This document shows positions 17,279 to 26,870 of a stretch of DNA of 64,000 nucleotides, piece by piece; position 1 is the stretch's first letter, and the number at the start of each line of letters is the position of its first letter. Made by a program: the position numbers and the translations under genes. This DNA is from Priestia megaterium NBRC 15308 = ATCC 14581 (GTDB lineage: Bacteria > Bacillota > Bacilli > Bacillales > Bacillaceae_H): assembly GCF_000832985.1 (NCBI RefSeq), contig NZ_CP009920.1, positions 3,466,501-3,530,500 on the forward strand. The letters are read 5' to 3'. The notes below the pieces were generated by a model. That model made no database searches and had not been told where the DNA came from. It saw nothing but the letters and a program-made list of their open reading frames with translations.

Positions 17279-17312
17279 AAAAGGTCTAACGTCCACGTTA
17301 GGCCTTTTTTTC
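17279..17312 (+). terminator. Terminator after ykuU
   Basis: AGGTCTAACG pairs with CGTTAGGCCT, followed by T7. It separates ykuU from ykuV. Confidence 0.85.
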
Positions 17313-17369
17313 ATCGGATAATAAAGAACATATAGTTAATAATAGTGAAAATAAGGGAGGCTTTTATTC

Positions 17370-17816
17370 ATGAAATTACGTCAGCCAATGCCTGAGTTAA
17401 CGGGCGCTACAGAATGGTTAAACGGAGAGGTTACAAAAGAGCAGCTAATCGGCGAAAAGCCAACGCTTATTCATTTTTGGTCAGTAAGCTGTCATTTATG
17501 TAAAGAAGCAATGCCTCAAGTAAATGAATTTCGCGACCAGTACAAAGATCAATTAAACGTAGTAGCAGTTCATATGCCGCGCTCTGAAGATGATTTAGAC
17601 TTATCAAAGATTAAAGAAGTAGCAGCAGAACATGATATTACGCAGCCAATTTTTGTAGACAGTGAGCATAAATTAACGGATGCATTTGAAAATCAATATG
17701 TACCGGCATATTATGTATTTGACAAAACAGGTCAACTACGCCACTTCCAAGCTGGTGGAAGCGGTATGAAAATGCTTGAAAAGCGCGTGAATCGTGTATT
17801 AGGCGAGAACGAATAA
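17370..17816 (+). CDS. ykuV: Thiol-disulfide oxidoreductase YkuV
   Basis: This cytoplasmic TlpA/ResA-like thioredoxin fold lacks a signal peptide. The active site is CHLC in HFWSVSCHLCKEAMPQ, and a cis-proline lies in YVPAYYVF. It reduces protein disulfides. The length (148) matches B. subtilis YkuV. The SD AAGGGAGG is well spaced from the ATG. Confidence 0.93.
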   Translation: MKLRQPMPELTGATEWLNGEVTKEQLIGEKPTLIHFWSVSCHLCKEAMPQVNEFRDQYKDQLNVVAVHMPRSEDDLDLSKIKEVAAEHDITQPIFVDSEHKLTDAFENQYVPAYYVFDKTGQLRHFQAGGSGMKMLEKRVNRVLGENE

Positions 17817-17840
17817 ATACAGGCAGTTGTAACAGGTGAA

Positions 17841-17887
17841 AAGCATTCGATGCTTAGTAGAACTTGCATCGAATGTTTTTCTTTTTT
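17841..17887 (+). terminator. Terminator after ykuV
   Basis: CATTCGATGC (17844-17853) pairs with GCATCGAATG (17866-17875), followed by TTTTTCTTTTTT. Confidence 0.85.
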
Positions 17888-18003
17888 GTGTGTAGGAAGT
17901 AACTGATAAAGGAAATATAAAAATGTGGATTTTTTCTTGTGAGTTTACACCATACTAACACTAACAACATGATACGAAACTTACTATTGGAGGTAATTTA
18001 CAT

Positions 18004-18900
18004 ATGAAATTAGGTATGATTGGCTTAGGGAAAATGGGAGCAAACTTAGTATTGAATTTACTAGATCATAACCATTCTGTGGTAGCATTCGATGTAAACA
18101 ACGAAGCCGTACAGAAAGTAGCAGAAAAGGGAGCAGAAGGTGCTTCTTCCATTAAAGAATTAGTGAGCAAATTAGAAAAACCACGCATTGCTTGGGTAAT
18201 GGTTCCAGCTGGGGAGCTCACAGAAAAAGTAATTTCTGAGCTCCAAGAACTATTTGAAGAAGGAGATATGATTATTGAAGGCGGTAATTCCAAGTATAAA
18301 GATTCTGTACGACGTGCTGCAGCTTCTGCTGAAAAAGGAATTCACTACTTTGATGTTGGAACAAGCGGCGGAATGGAAGGTGCCCGAAACGGCGCTTGTA
18401 TGATGATTGGGGGAGATAAAGAAGCATTTGCTACAATCGAACCTATTTTCCGCGACATCAACGTAGAAAACGGCTATCTCTATTCAGGTGCAGCAGGAAG
18501 CGGCCACTTCTTGAAAATGGTCCATAACGGAATTGAGTACGGCATGATGCAAGCAATTGCTGAAGGTTTTGATGTGTTAGAGAAAAGTGAATTTGACTAT
18601 GACTATGAAGCTGTAGCCCGCGTATGGAATAATGGCTCTGTTATTCGCTCATGGTTAATCGAATTAATGGAACGTGCATTTTCAAAAGATGCAAAACTGG
18701 ACAGTATTAAAGGAGTTATGCATTCTTCCGGTGAAGGAAAATGGACGGTTGAATCCGCTCTAGATTTACAAGTGCCAACGCCAGTTATTGCTCTATCGTT
18801 AATGATGCGCTATCGCTCACTTGAAGACGATACGTTTACAGGTAAAGTAGTTGCCGCTCTTCGCAATGAGTTCGGCGGACACGCAGTAGAAAAACAATAA
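18004..18900 (+). CDS. yqeC: Decarboxylating 6-phosphogluconate dehydrogenase, short type (YqeC-like)
   Basis: The NAD(P)-binding loop GLGKMGANL (residues 6-14) and the substrate motif DVGTSGGMEGA identify the 6-phosphogluconate dehydrogenase family. At 298 residues it is the short GndA/YqeC type, not the 470-residue Gnd. HNGIEYGMMQAIAEG carries the conserved Lys/Asn region. It oxidises 6-phosphogluconate to ribulose 5-phosphate and CO2. It stands alone between ykuV and yknU, and a MITE-like repeat begins at its stop codon. Confidence 0.88.
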   Translation: MKLGMIGLGKMGANLVLNLLDHNHSVVAFDVNNEAVQKVAEKGAEGASSIKELVSKLEKPRIAWVMVPAGELTEKVISELQELFEEGDMIIEGGNSKYKDSVRRAAASAEKGIHYFDVGTSGGMEGARNGACMMIGGDKEAFATIEPIFRDINVENGYLYSGAAGSGHFLKMVHNGIEYGMMQAIAEGFDVLEKSEFDYDYEAVARVWNNGSVIRSWLIELMERAFSKDAKLDSIKGVMHSSGEGKWTVESALDLQVPTPVIALSLMMRYRSLEDDTFTGKVVAALRNEFGGHAVEKQ

Positions 18901-19096
18901 AAAAACAGGCTGGAACAAACGTATTTTAGACGAATTGAAAAACGAACCATTGATCAACATGTTTGATTAGTGGTTCGTTTTTTTGTTATGGTGGATAGTT
19001 TCGTCTGTGTAGATCTTTCTAGCAGTTCAACTCATGTATTCCATTTGTTCGTCTTTAGATTGAATTCATTTAGTTATATCCGAGCCTCTTTTTTAT
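18899..19096 (+). repeat. MITE-like repeat, copy A (short form)
   Basis: About 198 bases start at the yqeC stop codon. Imperfect inverted ends AAAAAACAGGCTGGAACAAA (left) and the complement of AAAAAAGAGGCTCGGATATA (right) enclose an internal palindrome that acts as a terminator. The body aligns with copy B at 38929-39189 but lacks its central hairpin of about 60 bases. It accounts for most of the gap before yknU; the rest is AT-rich with no gene. Confidence 0.7.
18938..18984 (+). terminator. Terminator inside repeat copy A
   Basis: AAAAACGAACCATTGATCAA pairs imperfectly with TTTGATTAGTGGTTCGTTTT, followed by further T residues. It serves the upstream yqeC gene. Confidence 0.75.
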
Positions 19097-19206
19097 GACT
19101 ATTTACCTTTTTTTGAAAAATTATCTAAAAATTATGGTAATTTATTTCGGAAACCGATATATTTAAATATGTGTGCCGCATTTTAGCTAAAGGAAGGACG
19201 GGGTAT

Positions 19207-20943
19207 ATGGAAACGTTTAAAAAACTAAAAGATTTTTATTTGCCGTACCGAATGTACTTTTTTTATTCTGCTATTTGCTTGTTGTTTGTAACCTCCATCA
19301 CTGTGATTTACCCTATTGTGCTGCAATATACGATTGATCATATTGTGTTAGGAAAACAATATCAGCTAGTCGATAATGTAGCATTTATTTTTATTGGGCT
19401 AATGATTGTCAAAGGAATCTTTACATATATTCAGCAATATTACGGCGACTTATTTGGAATTAAGTCCGTGTATACTCTTCGCAATAAACTTTACCGCAAA
19501 CTTCAGTATTTACCGTTTTCTTACTATGACAATGCTAAAACAGGGGACTTGATGTCCAGATTGACAGCTGATGTAGAAGGATTTCGTTTTTTTCTATCTT
19601 TTGGATTCTCAGAATTAATTCGCTTCGTTATTTTACTTACTGCCAGCTTTTTCGTTATGTTCTATTACTCTATTTCACTCACTCTCGTCACAATCTGCCT
19701 GCTGCCTTTTTTGGGGGTAGCTGTTTATCGCTTTGATAAACGCGTTCATCCAGCGTTTCGCTTAATTCGCCAAGCGTTTGGGGAACTTAATACAAATGTT
19801 CAAGAAAATATAAGCGGCATACAAACGGTCAAGTCATTATCAAGAGAAAAATTTCAAACATCTAAATTTAACGAGTCCAACGGAGTTTATAAAAATCGAA
19901 ACATTGAAACCGCGAATGTGTGGGCAACTTATTTCCCCTTAATGGAGTTTATAGGAAACTTATCTATTGTTGGTCTCCTTGCGTACGGAGGAGCGCTTGT
20001 TATGAACGGAAGCGTACGTCCGGGAGAGCTTGTTGCTTTCTTTAGCTTAACCTCTTATTTAATGTGGCCTATTATGAATCTAGGGTTTGTTATCAATATG
20101 TTTTCACAGTCTAAAGCTTCAGGTGAAAGGCTGCTAGAAATTTTAGAAGAAGAAGAAAAAGTCCATGAGCATGCCGGAAGTTTCTCTATTAATGGAACGG
20201 TCGAGTTTCAACATGTTAGCTTATCCTATCCAAACGAAGAAAAAAAGTCGCTTGAGAACATATCTTTTTCTGCTTCTAAAGGAAAAGTAGTAGGTTTAAT
20301 CGGAGCAACTGGAGCCGGCAAAACAAGCTTAACCCAGCTGCTCACGAGGTTTTACGAACCGACTTCAGGACAAATCTTAGTTAACCATCGTCCGATTAAA
20401 GAGTATCCACTTCCTGTTCTTCGAAAAGAAATTGGCTTTGTACTTCAAGAAACCTTTTTGTTCTCAAGCAGTATAGGAACCAACATTTCCTATGGCGTGC
20501 CGGGTATTTCTAGAGAAGACATTATTGATGCTGCAAAACGAGCGCAGGCGCATGAATTTATTATGGAGCTTCCGGATGGGTATGACACGATGCTGGGAGA
20601 GAGAGGACTGGGGTTATCAGGCGGACAAAAGCAGCGCATTGCAATTGCACGAGCGCTTATCTTAAACCCTAGCATCTTAGTATTAGATGATGCCACGAGT
20701 GCTGTTGATATGAAAACAGAAAGAGAAATTCAATTGGCTTTAAAAGAAGTGATGAAAAATCGTACTACGTTTATTATCGCACACCGCCTTTCTTCTTTGC
20801 GACATGCCGATGAAATCTTAGTCTTGCATGAAGGTCAAATAAAAGAGAGAGGAAGCCATAAAACGCTCATTCAAAAGGAAGGGATTTATAAAAATATTTA
20901 TGACATTCAATATGAAAGCAATACGTCAGTGATGAACGTATAA
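19207..20943 (+). CDS. yknU: ABC exporter half-transporter with degenerate catalytic site (YknU-like)
   Basis: A six-helix transmembrane domain (residues about 1-310) is followed by an ATPase domain with Walker A GATGAGKTSL, signature LSGGQ, Walker B ILVLDDATSAVD and switch His (IIAHRLSS). The residue after Walker B is Asp, not the usual Glu. Together with the neighbour's altered signature this marks a heterodimeric exporter. The ATG at 19207 follows AAGGAAGGACGGGG. The gene is 15 bases upstream of its partner. The position matches B. subtilis yknUV; the substrate is unknown, with lipids or drugs possible. Confidence 0.88.
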   Translation: METFKKLKDFYLPYRMYFFYSAICLLFVTSITVIYPIVLQYTIDHIVLGKQYQLVDNVAFIFIGLMIVKGIFTYIQQYYGDLFGIKSVYTLRNKLYRKLQYLPFSYYDNAKTGDLMSRLTADVEGFRFFLSFGFSELIRFVILLTASFFVMFYYSISLTLVTICLLPFLGVAVYRFDKRVHPAFRLIRQAFGELNTNVQENISGIQTVKSLSREKFQTSKFNESNGVYKNRNIETANVWATYFPLMEFIGNLSIVGLLAYGGALVMNGSVRPGELVAFFSLTSYLMWPIMNLGFVINMFSQSKASGERLLEILEEEEKVHEHAGSFSINGTVEFQHVSLSYPNEEKKSLENISFSASKGKVVGLIGATGAGKTSLTQLLTRFYEPTSGQILVNHRPIKEYPLPVLRKEIGFVLQETFLFSSSIGTNISYGVPGISREDIIDAAKRAQAHEFIMELPDGYDTMLGERGLGLSGGQKQRIAIARALILNPSILVLDDATSAVDMKTEREIQLALKEVMKNRTTFIIAHRLSSLRHADEILVLHEGQIKERGSHKTLIQKEGIYKNIYDIQYESNTSVMNV

Positions 20944-20958
20944 CAAGGGAGGAATAGA

Positions 20959-22764
20959 ATGGAAGCCGGAAAAAATAAAGTTGTGCGAGAGCGCTTTTAT
21001 TATCAAACAGATCAAATCATTGATAAGATGTTTAACTGGAAGCAAATGGCCCGCTTGTTTCGTTATCTTCATCCATATCGAAAAAACTTGCTTCCTTTCT
21101 CGTTTCTTATGGTCATTATCACAACGGTCATTAGACTCGCTATTCCTATTTTGATAGGTGTATATACGCTTGATCATGCTGTAAAAGATAAAAATAGCAC
21201 GCTGCTCATGCAGTTAGTTTTCATAATCTTTAGCTTGTATGTACTATCTTATATTTCGAATATCTTTCGAATTAAATGGATGAACCAACTCGGGCAGCAC
21301 GTTATATATGATTTAAGAAAACATTTATTTACGCATATTCAAGGGCTGTCGCACCGGTTTTTTGATACGCGTTCAGGAGGCTCTATTCTTGTAAGGATCA
21401 TGAATGATATTAACTCTCTTCAAGATTTATTTACCAACGGGGTAGTTAACCTGTTTATGGACCTCTTATTGTTAGTTGGGATTGTAGTTATATTATTTTC
21501 TCTCAGTCCTGCTTTGACATGTGCTGTTTTAATCATTTTACCGATTATGTTTTTGATTTCCACAAAGCTGAGAAGAAGAATTCGTCGGTCGTGGCAAGTT
21601 GTTCGTATGAAGCAGTCAGTATTAAATTCACATTTAAATGAGAGTATTCAAGGCATTCGCGTCACTCAATCATTTGCTCAAGAACAAGAAAATATGCTGT
21701 TTTTTGAGCGCATAAACAGTGAAAATTACGAGAGCTGGAGGCAAGCTACTCGAAAAAATGCCATGTTTCGACCGTTTGTAGAACTCACAAATGCTGTCGG
21801 AACGGCTATTTTAATTTGGTTCGGTGCTGTACTTATTCAAGATGAACGGCTAACAATTGGTATTTTTGTATCATTTGCTTTTTATCTTGGAATGTTTTGG
21901 GAACCGATTTCTCGTTTAGGGCAAGTGTATAATCAATTATTAATGGGAATGGCTTCATCCGAGCGTATTTTTGAATTTCTAGATGAAAAACCTCTCGTCG
22001 CAGATTTGGAAACCGCTACGTCTTTAGAGGATATGAAAGGAAAAGTTGAGTTCAAGCACGTCTCATTTTCCTATGATGGGAAGCGGAAAGCTTTAAACAA
22101 CGTATCAATTGACATAAAAGAAGGCCAGACGGTTGCTTTAGTGGGGCATACTGGATCTGGAAAAACGTCCATTGCTAATTTAATCACACGTTTTTATGAT
22201 GTAAACGAAGGGCAGATTTTAATTGATAATATGCCTATTCAAGATATTACGCTAGCGAGTTTACGAGCGCAAATTAGTATTGTGCTGCAAGAAACCTTTA
22301 TTTTTTCAGGAACTATTATGGAAAACATTCGGTTTGGAAAACCGGATGCTACTGATGAGGAAGTGATTAAGGCCGCAGAAGCGGTAGGGGCTGCAGATTT
22401 TATAAAGCGTCTGAAAAAAGGCTATGATACGGAAGTAGAAGAGCGAGGAAACGTCTTATCCGTGGGAGAGCGTCAATTGATTTCATTTGCTCGAACGCTG
22501 TTGGCTAATCCTCGTATTATCATTTTAGATGAAGCGACAGCAAGCATCGATACAGAAACAGAAGTGAAGATTCAACAGGCGCTTAAAACGCTGTTAAAAA
22601 ATAGAACGGCCATCATGATTGCTCATCGGTTATCTACTATACGAGAAGCAGATAAGATCATTGTATTAGATCATGGAAGCATTATTGAAACGGGGAATCA
22701 CGGGGAACTAATGCAGCAAAAAGGCGTATATTATTACCTTGTTCAAACCCATGCTACAGCTTAA
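20959..22764 (+). CDS. yknV: ABC exporter half-transporter, catalytic partner (YknV-like)
   Basis: A transmembrane domain (residues about 30-320) is followed by an ATPase domain with Walker A GHTGSGKTSI, Walker B IIILDEATASID with the catalytic Glu intact, and switch His (MIAHRLST). The signature is LSVGERQ instead of LSGGQ. In the heterodimer this altered signature would face the Asp-containing site of YknU, leaving one active and one degenerate ATP site. SD AAGGGAGG precedes the ATG. It ends in a terminator. Confidence 0.88.
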   Translation: MEAGKNKVVRERFYYQTDQIIDKMFNWKQMARLFRYLHPYRKNLLPFSFLMVIITTVIRLAIPILIGVYTLDHAVKDKNSTLLMQLVFIIFSLYVLSYISNIFRIKWMNQLGQHVIYDLRKHLFTHIQGLSHRFFDTRSGGSILVRIMNDINSLQDLFTNGVVNLFMDLLLLVGIVVILFSLSPALTCAVLIILPIMFLISTKLRRRIRRSWQVVRMKQSVLNSHLNESIQGIRVTQSFAQEQENMLFFERINSENYESWRQATRKNAMFRPFVELTNAVGTAILIWFGAVLIQDERLTIGIFVSFAFYLGMFWEPISRLGQVYNQLLMGMASSERIFEFLDEKPLVADLETATSLEDMKGKVEFKHVSFSYDGKRKALNNVSIDIKEGQTVALVGHTGSGKTSIANLITRFYDVNEGQILIDNMPIQDITLASLRAQISIVLQETFIFSGTIMENIRFGKPDATDEEVIKAAEAVGAADFIKRLKKGYDTEVEERGNVLSVGERQLISFARTLLANPRIIILDEATASIDTETEVKIQQALKTLLKNRTAIMIAHRLSTIREADKIIVLDHGSIIETGNHGELMQQKGVYYYLVQTHATA

Positions 22765-22795
22765 AAACAGAGGGAGCTGATCCTTCTGTTTTTCT
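22763..22795 (+). terminator. Terminator after yknV
   Basis: AAAAACAGA pairs with TCTGTTTTT, with the yknV TAA at its left edge. Confidence 0.8.
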
Positions 22796-22915
22796 ATGAG
22801 TGTGAGAAATAGTAAAGAGATATAAGTGTTAACGGGAAAATGAGGTTGATACAAAAGAATTGTGGTAAAATAACGGTAGTTCAGATTTTTTCCTGTACAT
22901 AATGGAGGAATTCAA

Positions 22916-23578
22916 ATGAAAAAAGAATTTGCAGTCATCGGATTAGGTAGATTTGGAGGAAGTATTTGTAAAACATTAAGCGATCAAGGAATGGAAGTTC
23001 TGGCGATTGATATTGATGAAGAAAAGGTAAATGAGTATGCTAACGTTGCTTCCCATGCAGTAGTAGGCGATTCAATGGATGAAGGGGTTCTAAAAAGTTT
23101 AGGAATTCGTAATTTTGATCATGTTATCGTAGCTATTGGTGACAATATTCAGGCAAGTATTTTGACGACCCTTATTTTAAAAGAGCTGGGGGTTGAGAAA
23201 ATAACGGTAAAAGCACAAAATGATTATCATGCCAAAGTATTATCAAAAATTGGTGCTAATTTTATCGTGCATCCCGAACGAGATATGGGCCGAAGAATTG
23301 CCAATAACATGATTTCAAACAGCGTGCTAGATTATTTAGAGCTATCTGAAGAACACAGTATTGTCGAATTAGTAGCGAGCAAAAGAATGGCTGGCAATAC
23401 GCTGATTGAGTTAGACATTCGTGCAAAATATGGCATTAACATTGTAGCCATTAAGCGTGATCGAGATATCATCGTTTCTCCTCAGGCGTCCGAAACGATT
23501 CAAGAAGGGGACGTGTTGATTGTTATTGGAGCAGATGCAGATATCAACCGCTTCGAAAATAAATTTGCCAGTGCTTAA
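22916..23578 (+). CDS. ktrC: RCK regulatory subunit of Ktr potassium transporter
   Basis: An RCK_N Rossmann domain (GLGRFGGSICKTL, then acidic AIDID, residues about 1-120) is followed by an RCK_C domain (about 137-220). Such cytoplasmic rings gate KtrB/KtrD potassium channels. ATP/ADP bind RCK_N, and c-di-AMP binds RCK_C in known KtrA/KtrC proteins. The convergent position with rnjA identifies it as KtrC (YkqB) and not KtrA. No c-di-AMP riboswitch was seen in the 150-base upstream gap. SD ATGGAGGAATTC precedes the ATG. Confidence 0.92.
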   Translation: MKKEFAVIGLGRFGGSICKTLSDQGMEVLAIDIDEEKVNEYANVASHAVVGDSMDEGVLKSLGIRNFDHVIVAIGDNIQASILTTLILKELGVEKITVKAQNDYHAKVLSKIGANFIVHPERDMGRRIANNMISNSVLDYLELSEEHSIVELVASKRMAGNTLIELDIRAKYGINIVAIKRDRDIIVSPQASETIQEGDVLIVIGADADINRFENKFASA

Positions 23579-23626
23579 TAAAAGAAAAAGAGCAGATGCA
23601 ATTGCATCTGCTCTTTTTCTTTTATT
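23577..23626. terminator. Fully self-complementary terminator between ktrC and rnjA
   Basis: A 50-base perfect palindrome with 25-base arms (core AGAGCAGATGCAATTGC) starts near the ktrC TAA and covers the rnjA stop. A-rich and T-rich ends make it work in both directions. Confidence 0.9.
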
Positions 23627-25292
23627 AAACCTCCATAATGATTGGTAAAATCATTGGACGGCGCTTTGTTTTTTCGTAAAGGAATGGAGCCAATGTGTCT
23701 GTGATTTCATTTTTAATCTCAGACCATTGTGACGTACGACGTTCCATCACTTTGTTCAAGTGTTTTGTAATGAGGGACTGTGCATCATTAATTAAGTCGC
23801 CAGATTCGCGCATATAAACAAAACCACGAGAGATAATGTCTGGACCAGCAGCGATCTTGAAGTCTTTCATATTGATGCTTACAACCACAATAACAAGACC
23901 TTCTTCAGATAAAATGCGGCGATCACGAAGTACGATATTTCCAATGTCACCAATTCCGCTTCCGTCAATATATACAGAGCCTGAAGGGATTTTGCCGGCT
24001 ACTGAAGCTTCGCTGTCGCTTAAAGCTAGCACCTCTCCATTATCCATAATGAAGCAGTTTTCTTCAGGAACTCCACAGTCTGTTGCAAGTTTGATGTGCA
24101 TCTTCTGCATGCGATACTCACCGTGAATTGGCATAAAGTATTTTGGTTTCATCAAACGAAGCATTAATTTTTGCTCTTCCTGTCCGCCGTGTCCAGAAGT
24201 ATGGATATCGTTTAGAGCACCGTGAATAACCTCTGCTCCTGCACGGAATAGCATATCAATTGTTTTGCTAACACTTACTGTATTTCCTGGAATAGGTGAA
24301 GATGAGAATACAACCGTATCTCCAGGGATAATTTGAATTTGGCGGTGAGTACCGTTTGCAATTCTAGATAGCGCTGCCATCGGTTCACCTTGGCTGCCTG
24401 TACATAAAATAGTCACGCGGTTAGCTGGAATTCGGTTAATTTGAGAAGGCTCAATGAACGTATCTTTTGGACATGAAATATATCCCAGCTGTTGGCCAAT
24501 CTCAATAGCTGCTTCCATACTGCGTCCGAATACAGCAACTTTACGGTTATGCAATACGGCTGCTTCCACTACTTGCTGTAAGCGGTGAATATTTGAAGCA
24601 AACGTTGCAAAAATAATACGGCCGTCTACTTTACGGAAAATGTCATGAATGCTGTCACCTACGCGGCGCTCAGACATCGTAAAGTTAGGAATTTCACTGT
24701 TTGTACTGTCTGAAAGCAAGCATAGAACGCCTTCTTTACCGATTTCAGCCATTTTTGTTAAGTTAGCCGGTTCGCCCACTGGTGTAAAATCAAACTTGAA
24801 ATCTCCTGTATGTACGATTTGTCCGTTTGGTGTTTTTACCACAATTCCGTAAGAATCAGGAATACTGTGAGTTGTGCGGAAGAAAGTTACCGATGTTTTA
24901 CGGAATTTAATTACGTCATCTTCAGTAATCTCATGAAGCTGAGCTGTACGAAGCAACCCATGCTCGTCTAATTTGTTGCGAAGAAGTCCAAGGGCTAATT
25001 TCCCTGCATAAATAGGAATGTTTAATTCTCTTAATAAGTAAGGAATTCCGCCGATGTGATCTTCATGACCATGTGTAACGAAAAGGCCACGGATTTTATC
25101 TGCATTTTTTACTAAATAACTGTAGTCAGGAATAACGTAGTCAATTCCTAAAAGCTCATCTTCAGGGAATTTAATTCCTGCATCAATAAGAATAATTTCA
25201 TCTTGAAACTGTACGGCATACGTGTTTTTACCGATTTCGCCTAGTCCACCCAGGGCGAAAACTGCCGTTTGATTATTTTTTACAAATTTCAT
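23625..25292 (-). CDS. rnjA: Ribonuclease J1
   Basis: RNase J1 is a 5'-3' exoribonuclease and endoribonuclease central to mRNA turnover and rRNA maturation. A metallo-beta-lactamase domain with [10 protein letters not shown] is followed by the beta-CASP domain and a C-terminal dimerisation region. The gene is coupled to rpoY. Three ATGs are in frame (25301, 25298, 25292). I chose the last because it gives the family N-terminus MKFVKN and 555 residues; the 25298 ATG has better spacing from GGAG and cannot be excluded. Confidence 0.95.
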   Translation of the reverse strand: MKFVKNNQTAVFALGGLGEIGKNTYAVQFQDEIILIDAGIKFPEDELLGIDYVIPDYSYLVKNADKIRGLFVTHGHEDHIGGIPYLLRELNIPIYAGKLALGLLRNKLDEHGLLRTAQLHEITEDDVIKFRKTSVTFFRTTHSIPDSYGIVVKTPNGQIVHTGDFKFDFTPVGEPANLTKMAEIGKEGVLCLLSDSTNSEIPNFTMSERRVGDSIHDIFRKVDGRIIFATFASNIHRLQQVVEAAVLHNRKVAVFGRSMEAAIEIGQQLGYISCPKDTFIEPSQINRIPANRVTILCTGSQGEPMAALSRIANGTHRQIQIIPGDTVVFSSSPIPGNTVSVSKTIDMLFRAGAEVIHGALNDIHTSGHGGQEEQKLMLRLMKPKYFMPIHGEYRMQKMHIKLATDCGVPEENCFIMDNGEVLALSDSEASVAGKIPSGSVYIDGSGIGDIGNIVLRDRRILSEEGLVIVVVSINMKDFKIAAGPDIISRGFVYMRESGDLINDAQSLITKHLNKVMERRTSQWSEIKNEITDTLAPFLYEKTKRRPMILPIIMEV

Positions 25293-25297
25293 TTTCA

Positions 25298-25507
25298 TCA
25301 TATCTCCAATACTTTAAAATCTTCATGCTGTTGTTCATATTCTAGATAGTCTCCAGTCACTGCTTGAACAAACTCAATATTAATTGAACGCGCTTTTAAC
25401 TTTTGACGAACGTCACGCTCAGAATCTGCGTTCACATACACTGTTTTTGTATTTTCACGTACAGCTACTTCACTCATTTTTTCTTGAAAATAAACTTTAA
25501 AAATCAT
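25298..25507 (-). CDS. rpoY: RNA polymerase epsilon subunit
   Basis: The 69-residue protein matches RpoY (YkzG): the N-terminal [10 protein letters not shown] strand, [10 protein letters not shown] helix and [14 protein letters not shown] tail are all characteristic. It binds core RNA polymerase in Firmicutes and resembles phage T7 Gp2. SD AAGGAGAG precedes the ATG. Its stop lies against the rnjA start, so the two are translationally coupled. Confidence 0.95.
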   Translation of the reverse strand: MIFKVYFQEKMSEVAVRENTKTVYVNADSERDVRQKLKARSINIEFVQAVTGDYLEYEQQHEDFKVLEI

Positions 25508-25705
25508 AACAAAAATCTCTCCTTAATTCCGAAATTCAAATAACTTATTTTATTATATTATAAAATGTGTATGTATTTCATGTATTTTCTAAAGAAACTT
25601 GCTTTCACTACATTTTAGTCATCTAAATATAACAAGTCAATTAATTATAGAATAATATTAATAGGAAACGGATACAAGACTATATTTTCCGGGCGTATAA
25701 AAATA

Positions 25706-25765
25706 AGGGCTATTCCATTGTACGATGCAGACACACACTCTGCAAATTTTACAACAGAAAGCCCT
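25706..25765 (-). terminator. Long hairpin after the 23-codon microgene
   Basis: On the minus strand AGGGCT-TTC-TGTTGTA pairs with TACAATG-GAA-T-AGCCCT, with one bulge and two wobble pairs, enclosing an inner stem TGCAG/CTGCA. TATTTTTAT follows. It is either a terminator or a structured RNA end. Confidence 0.6.
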
Positions 25766-25776
25766 AAAAAAATCGA

Positions 25777-25848
25777 TTATGCCATCGTTTTTTTACGCAA
25801 TAATTCATTCCAGCGTTTTAGCAGCCTTTTTCGAAAATCTTTTAACAT
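25777..25848 (-). CDS. Basic 23-residue microprotein candidate
   Basis: The frame MLKDFRKRLLKRWNELLRKK plus TMA starts at an ATG nine bases after a strong AAGGAG site, with TATAAT on the minus strand about 60 bases upstream and a long hairpin just after the stop. Nine of 23 residues are Lys or Arg, and the pattern fits an amphipathic helix. I do not recognise the family. A toxin-like, membrane-active or RNA-binding peptide are all possible. It is the only gene-like content of the 547-base gap between rpoY and ykrA. Confidence 0.5.
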   Translation of the reverse strand: MLKDFRKRLLKRWNELLRKKTMA

Positions 25849-26054
25849 GATTTTTCAGCTCCTTTGTTTTTTGCAATACCTGCCTGTCTCTCTCTGTACT
25901 TTTATTATATGATGAAAAGGGAGAGGTTTCTCGTGGTTAAATATGGAAAAACTACAAATAGGACCGTCCATTTATAGAGAAACCAGCGCTTGTTTGATAT
26001 AATTGGAAAGGCTTAACAAAGAGATAAAAAATTATAAAAAATAAGGTGATAAAC

Positions 26055-26837
26055 GTGGAACGAAAGATTATTTTTTTTGATATTGATGGAACGTTATTGG
26101 ATCATGATAAAAAACTGCCTGCTTCTACAAAAAAAGCTGTCCAGCTGTTAAAAGAGCAGGGGCATGAAGTGGCAATTGCAACTGGAAGGGCTCCTTTTAT
26201 GTTTAAAGATCTGCGTGAAGAGTTGGATATTCAAACATATATTAGCTTTAATGGTCAGTACATTGTTTTAAATGGAGAAGTTCTTTACAAAAACCCGTTA
26301 AATAAAGAAGAACTTCAAGATTTAACAGCTTTTGCTGTTGAGCATGATCACCCTGTCGTATACATGGATCATGAAGATATGAAATCAAACATTGAGTTTC
26401 ATGACTATATCGAATCCAGCATCAGCACGCTGAAAATTGGATTTAACCACCCTCACCACGATCCTACTTATTTCGAAGGGCGTGAAATTTATCAATCCCT
26501 CTTATTCTGTACAACGGGAGAAGAAGCTCCTTATGAAGAAAAATTTAAGAAATTTGACTTTATTCGCTGGCATGAATTTTCAACTGATGTTTTGCCAAAA
26601 GGTGGATCAAAAGCGCGAGGAATTGAGACCATGATTGAAAAGCTTGGCTTTGACAAAAAAGATGTATATGCATTCGGAGACGGCTTAAACGATATCGAAA
26701 TGCTAGAATTTGTCGGAAATGGAGTAGCGATGGGAAATGCGGAAGAAGTCGTGAAAGAAGTTGCTAATCTTGTTACAAAAGATGTAGCAGAAGATGGTAT
26801 TCTCCACGGATTAGAGCTAGTAGGATTATTAAAGTAA
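26055..26837 (+). CDS. ykrA: HAD-superfamily (Cof type) phosphatase YkrA
   Basis: HAD motif I is IIFFDIDGTLLD at the N-terminus, motif II AIATGRAP, the motif III Lys in PKGGSKARGI and motif IV AFGDGLNDIEM, with a type IIB cap between. Such proteins dephosphorylate sugar phosphates or small phosphoesters in the cytoplasm. The GTG at 26055 follows AAGGTGAT; an upstream GTG at 26046 lies inside that SD. The position beside rpoY/rnjA and defB matches ykrA. Confidence 0.88.
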   Translation: MERKIIFFDIDGTLLDHDKKLPASTKKAVQLLKEQGHEVAIATGRAPFMFKDLREELDIQTYISFNGQYIVLNGEVLYKNPLNKEELQDLTAFAVEHDHPVVYMDHEDMKSNIEFHDYIESSISTLKIGFNHPHHDPTYFEGREIYQSLLFCTTGEEAPYEEKFKKFDFIRWHEFSTDVLPKGGSKARGIETMIEKLGFDKKDVYAFGDGLNDIEMLEFVGNGVAMGNAEEVVKEVANLVTKDVAEDGILHGLELVGLLK

Positions 26838-26870
26838 GAAAAACGCGAGCTCTAGCTCGCGTTTTTTAGC
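26838..26870. terminator. Terminator between ykrA and defB
   Basis: AACGCGAGC pairs with GCTCGCGTT around TCTA, flanked by A5 and T6. Confidence 0.88.

Noticed and set aside
22765-22915. c-di-AMP (ydaO-type) riboswitch before ktrC
   Set aside because: The gap is about 150 bases, much of it terminator, and lacks the conserved ydaO segments.
25718-25912. Plus-strand 64-codon frame between rpoY and ykrA
   Set aside because: No SD, crosses the long hairpin, and is the shadow of the better supported minus-strand microgene.
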